Below, piece after piece: positions 37,401 through 43,400 of a DNA stretch of 64,000 nt (position 1 is its first letter; the number at the start of each line of letters is the position of its first letter). Below the pieces are notes generated by a model that saw nothing but the letters and a program-made list of their open reading frames with translations, was not told where the DNA came from and ran no database searches. The stretch lies in assembly GCA_037893225.1 (NCBI GenBank), contig JAZGUH010000074.1, positions 620,001 through 684,000 of the forward strand. Reading direction: 5' to 3'. A program made the position numbers and the translations under genes. Source of the stretch: Hippasteria phrygiana (lineage: Eukaryota; Echinodermata; Asteroidea; Valvatida; Goniasteridae).

Positions 37401-40400
37401 GCAGTATTTGCTAGCACGCTATAGAATACTAACCCCCAAATCCATTAATTTTTCAAAATTACAGCAAAAGCAAATGGTGTATATTTTAAGCATACAGGTA
37501 GTTCACTAGCCTTCAGAGAGAGAGAGTATAAAAAAAACCTATTTATATGGAGATTTTCAGTTAACAATTTGTTTCCTGTGAGGGCTGACTGTACACTACT
37601 GTAACATTCTTTTAATCAAATTCGCAGTATTCGGATCTGGTGCATTGCCAATAAATTTGAATGCTTGATTATCAAGAATTATCCGGATATCTTTTCCGTT
37701 GTCCACAGGGATGGGTCAATCAAGGAGTGGGACCTCTACAGCATGACATGTGTGAGGGCACTGCATGGCCACAAAGGGACGGTCAGGGATGTTAAGGTGA
37801 GTTAGCCTCCGTTTGTCTGTCAATCCTATAGGGGAGTGCAATCATGCCAGATTTAATTCATTTGTGATCAAAATGAGATGTCCAGGGATTGGCACTGTAA
37901 ACTGTAATAGCACAGAGTGGCCAATCAGAGTACAGCCGCATTGTTTACTTCTATTGTTGACCCACTGCAATCTTCCAGGACAAAAACAGATTTGTGGAGG
38001 AATGCTGTCAGCCTGGCTTAAATGAGGGAATAAATATGTGCCGAGCCATTTATTCCCATTCTAAATACCTTTTTGTATAATTCCACAAAAATCCCCGAAA
38101 CAACTCAAATTATATATTTCCAATTACTTTTTTTCAAAAACTGTTCCTGTTTTGTAAAACACCCCTTTAGCTATTTAATGGTATGTGCCTAATGCAAGTA
38201 GTGCTACAAATTTCCTTATATGGAAATTGATGCACAAATGATGCGTACTGTGCGATGTGGCATGATGTGGTGCAGAATGCAGCAGTGCCGTTGTAGTGTG
38301 AATTCTAGGACTCTAAATACGGACTCATCGGTAGTGTTGCACTTGCGTAATTATGAGAGTGACTGGTCGCGCGAGTGTTCAACCAGTAAAAGGGACCAGA
38401 TTTCATACAGGAGTCTAAATTTCATGTGACACCGGAAAAAGTGTTTAAAACCAGTTGGTACTTTTATCACCCCGTTTAAAACCACCCACGTGACAGGCTC
38501 TCGACCAATAGGAACGGGTAAACTGTCTTAGGTATTTATGAATATCAATCAAATGACTGTGAGGGGTTAAATTCACGGTAAAACTGCAAATTCACGAGCA
38601 TTTAATTGTAGAGATGTTCATAGTGTGTCTACAAATTATGGCATGATAAAAATGTTGTGAACGGTTAGCGATCTAATGTACAAACGCATAGGCCTAAACA
38701 GCTTTCAAAAACTTAACACCGCCAAACAAAGCTCTCTGTCACAATATTGCCACTCAGATCGTCCACCCATACGGAGGAATGGTCCACTATACATACGTGG
38801 CAGCGAGAGTTAATTTGCAGCCAACTTTTTTACCAAGTCATTTTTTTCAATTCAAGTCACAAGTACATTTTTTTATCAACTTTGAAAATTCTTGAAGTTA
38901 AAGCCACACAATACTCCTTTTGAAGTTGACATTCGTGTAAAAATCACGCATGTCCACGTATCGTTTTCCCAGGGCTTCGCAACGCGAGCAAGCAGCGTGT
39001 ATGCTTATTAGCACGGTTCCCATCTCTGCTGCAGTATTTAATTGATAGCAGTAGAGACGGGAACCAGTCTGCAGTGCGTACTCGATTGGGTATATTTTGA
39101 TGCATGACTTATGGAGAATTTAAATATGTCTGTAGACATTTTACTCTCTTGATCTCAGACACCCTTATTTCATTTCAAATACTCTAAAGATGTATTGTGA
39201 TTATATTTATACAAACGTTACTTCATCATTTTGAATGTTTGAAGGACATTACATAAAGCATTTTCCAACTAAATGTTTTTGGCGAAAAAGAGGAATTCTT
39301 GCTACGCTTTAATTGTACATTTAAAGCAAAGACGATGGCAATCGTTGTAAGATGTTTCTTCCTTCATGCTTTTATATCTGATCAATAATGTGCAGCCCGG
39401 TACGGCAGTGCTGTGCCAAATTCCAAAAAGCCATAAGACCAGTCTATGAAGTATAGAATAACCACTCTGTTGAACCATGGAGGTTGAACAACGGATGATA
39501 CAATGTCTAAGACTACGCATAGACCGTACAGGTATAGCCTGGGTTGAAAATAACAAACGAATCGAAATGCGGGAGTGGAATTAGCAAGTCAAAAGAGCAT
39601 TTCTTTAAATTTTCCTTTATGTTTTTTATTAAAAAGTAAATTTCGATTTTCAATAATTTACCTTACCCACCCGCCCACATTTTTGAAAAGAAATCAAAGT
39701 TTTAAAACATTGAACATTTTAAATGGCCTCTTAAGTTGGAAGTTTGATTGGTGCTACCAGTGCATCATTCTCAGATGATAATAAAGAACGTCAACGTGTA
39801 CACAATCGGCCAATGAAAAGGCGCGTGCGCTTTGGGTCAATGGGTCAATGTAGAAAAGTGCCCTCATGAGTCGTTATACTGACAGCTCGGTTACTTCTAC
39901 CACGGTCTCGGTAAAATGTTCCCGTGTCGAAAGTCCAAGTGCAGACAGTGGTCACATTTGACCATTTTTCATTTTACCATCGTCTCGGTAAAACCTTCCC
40001 AAAAAAAAGTCCAGTGCGGACACGGCTTAAAAGTGAAATACTGCCTCCCCTCCCCCTCTTCCCAGTCACCATCAGCTGAAGAATCAGCACCGATGATACC
40101 CTTGTGCAGGTTACTGACACTACATGCTGCTTCTCTGGAGACATTTTCCCCTGACTCATACCTCTTATCTGTGGCTAGCCGAGTGCCCACTGTAATATGT
40201 CTTGCTTCATCAACTCTAATTAAGATAGAAGACATGGATAGGGCGTGGCACCTTGGATTTAAGACTCTGTGGATTTGTCATAGTGTTATCAGATGCCAGT
40301 CGGTTTGCAGTTTTGGAGAGGGACAGAAGGAAAAAAAGGCCACAGTTCAAATGCACCAGAAATCCTGTAGAGAATTTGAGTATTTATTTGTTTTGCTATA

Positions 40401-43400
40401 CGTAGCTAATTGGTATTGATGACTGTTAAAGACATACTCAAGAACCATTACGAAGCAACTCCGTCTTTATAACGGGGAAGTCATTCTGACACGTTAATAA
40501 CATGCCACACATTGGCTAGAATTGATGCCTGCTAATTTTATGTGTCATTTCCCTTATACTGGCTCAGATTTGTACTCTGGAGCTGTCTTTACTTAGGCAA
40601 GCGTAGACTTCAACTTGTACAGTTTGTAGACAAATAGGAACGATTCAAAATAAAGTGCGCCCCCAAGTGGTTGCCCACAGAGAGGCCATTTTCAAACTGC
40701 GTGGTCGGCAATTTATCTATACCACCCTGTTGGTCCAAAGGTATTTCTCAGGATATTTTAGAATAGTAATAGTAATTTGAGAGTTGGTAACTATAAACAA
40801 TAAACACCCGACGAAAATGTTAAACCACTTAAAGATATACTGGCTGTTGTCTTTTCAAGTTTCATCCCCGAAATAATATATTTGTTTAAATTGCTATTTT
40901 TCTAGCAGTAGTCTTTCTAAAGTTATCCACTTTTTATTGAGACAAAAACCCACCCATATTTAGTTATTGTAATTACGTTACAAATATCAAATTATTTGGG
41001 ATCCGGCAATAATTTGGGCATATCTTTGTGCGCAAAAGATAGTTTTAGAGAGTTGGAGTCTCCCAAAATAACAAAAGTAGGTTGTTGTTTTTTTCATTAA
41101 AATAAAACATAAAGAAGAAAGTACTGAGAAGAAACAAAAAGCAATCAACTGTTTTGAAGAGAACAGACAGTATATCTTTAAACGTTTAATGTATTATAGC
41201 AGACTTGTATGACTCGTGACTCAGACTCGGACTTGATTTCGACTAGAGTCCCATTTTTCGTGACTCGGACTTGGACTCGAGTCACAATGACAAATGACTC
41301 GGACTCAGACTCGGACTCGACCCTGTGGACTCGGACTCGGACTCGGACTCGGACTCGACCTGCATGACTTGTGACTCGACCCCAAAAATACCATAAAGAA
41401 CTCTTTTTAACAAGAAACTTCTTTGAGCAAGCGATACAGACAGTGTATGCAGATCCGACGCATCGCGAGATCTCATGTACAAATATAATACATGCGTGTG
41501 TGCGGTTGGCTTGTTTCCGATATATTGATTAGGGAAATCAATGTATCAAAACATGTACCCTGGCATCCACATGTGATACTGCGTGAATACAAGTTGATAT
41601 TGTCCGGTGTAGCGTGACATTTTGTCACCATGAAACAAACTGGTGCCTTTCCAGGCAATACATGTAGCTTTGAATCATGTGTATTGCTGTATGTTGCTGG
41701 TTACCCTCATTTATGGATCTGATGTACTTTGTAAAATTCTTATTGTATCATTTGGTCAAAGGCTTCGAGATGGAAAGTGTAAATTCACCCCTTGTTTGTA
41801 AAAGTTCCGTTTCTTATGTTAATTAAATAAAGGACAAGGTATACAGGTCACATATAGATCGAATGACTTCAATGGCTAATCTCATGGTTTATTTGTCATT
41901 TCTAGTTCATTAAATTTGAGAATACTGTATATAGTTTCTAGTTCATTAAATTAGAGAAAAGCTGTAAACAATATTGGACCATTTACACTGTTAGCTTTTC
42001 GCGGTACCTCAAAATGTATTTGCAATACAGTAGTTAAAGGTGACTCGTGACTCGACCTTTGTGACTCGTGACTCGGACTCGGACTCGACCTGTATGACTC
42101 GGGACTCGGACTCGGACTCGGGAGAGGTGACTTGGACTCGGACTCGGACTCGGACTCGGACTCGGACTCGGACTCGGACTCGGACTCGGACTCGGACTCG
42201 GACTCGGACTCGATGTTTGGTGACTCGAATACAAGTCTGTATTATAGTACCATTTTTTTCGCCTTGTGCAAATGACATGTGTTTTACTCCACCAACTCAC
42301 ATCATCTCCTGTGCCAGGTGCGGAGAAAGGGGGCTTATACAAGTATTTTTAAACGTTTTTAAATTTGGGGAAAGTTTTCGAATAATTCCATTTACACTTT
42401 TTTCTCACTAGTAAAGGCAATTTTGGTAGGCTGGGATTAAAACACCCCCCCCCCAAACCCCCCCCCCCAAAAAAAAAACACCACAAAAAAAACGCACTCT
42501 CCAAAGCTGCCCTTGTTAAACACATTTTTTTCCAGCACTCCCATTCCCCGTCAGTTAGCAATGCCACACACTTGAAACAGAAAAGGAAGGATGGTGATGT
42601 GCACTTTTAATAACTTCACATTCTCTTAATTAATGAAGTTAATTTCATGTGGCAGATCCTGACTGATTCATGACATCCATCAAAGAGCTATGACTCCGAC
42701 TTCCATTCCAAGCTCCTCTGAGTCCAACTTCCCTTATTACTGACTTGATAATTTTTTTGTTCATTTCTTTTTATGCTGTCATCACACGATAACATGCTTA
42801 ATTACATTTGGGCCCCATCCAGAAAAGAAAGTGCATTTTGTAAGGTTCTACAGCTCTTTTGCCAAGTGTCAAAATGTCAGGTGGAATCGAACCGATACCA
42901 TTCCAAATGGAGCTGTCGTTATTTTAAACTCAGAATAAAATGATAGATCGGTTTCCAGATGAATCCATATAAATTTACTCTGTCCCGTTCCGAGTCACTG
43001 ATTTATGTACCATTTCGAACAGGGTTCACAGAGAAATCTTAAATTCCATCACTTTTCCATGACTTTCCCGGAAAAACAAATTAGGGTTTTCCCATGACAA
43101 ATTCTTGTGCTGTTTTTTTTTTTTGTACATCTTAAGAGCCTATGTACACTGACCATGTATACTGGTTGTGTGAGATTCCATAACTTTTCAGTTGTTTTTT
43201 TCCTTGAAATATCAATTAAAATAAACAAAATCCCCATGACTTTCCAGGATATTTTAAATTCCAGGATTTTCCATGACTGGTTCCAGTCACTGGTGGAACC
43301 CAGCTGAAGGACAGCTTGTTGTGTGCCTGGAATGGGCCATATTTTTGAGCGAGTAAACGGCACTTGTAACATTTGTTGAAATACAAACAGTATTGATGTT

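Noticed and set aside
39916..40419. 167-residue open frame, the longest in the window
   Set aside because: It starts inside a decayed repeat (two CTCGGTAAAA motifs), overlaps antisense frames, and shows no domain, signal or splice pattern.
42009..42411. Repetitive Arg-Val, Ser-Pro and Thr-Arg open frames
   Set aside because: They are six-frame readings of the GGACTC hexamer array of a transposon end.
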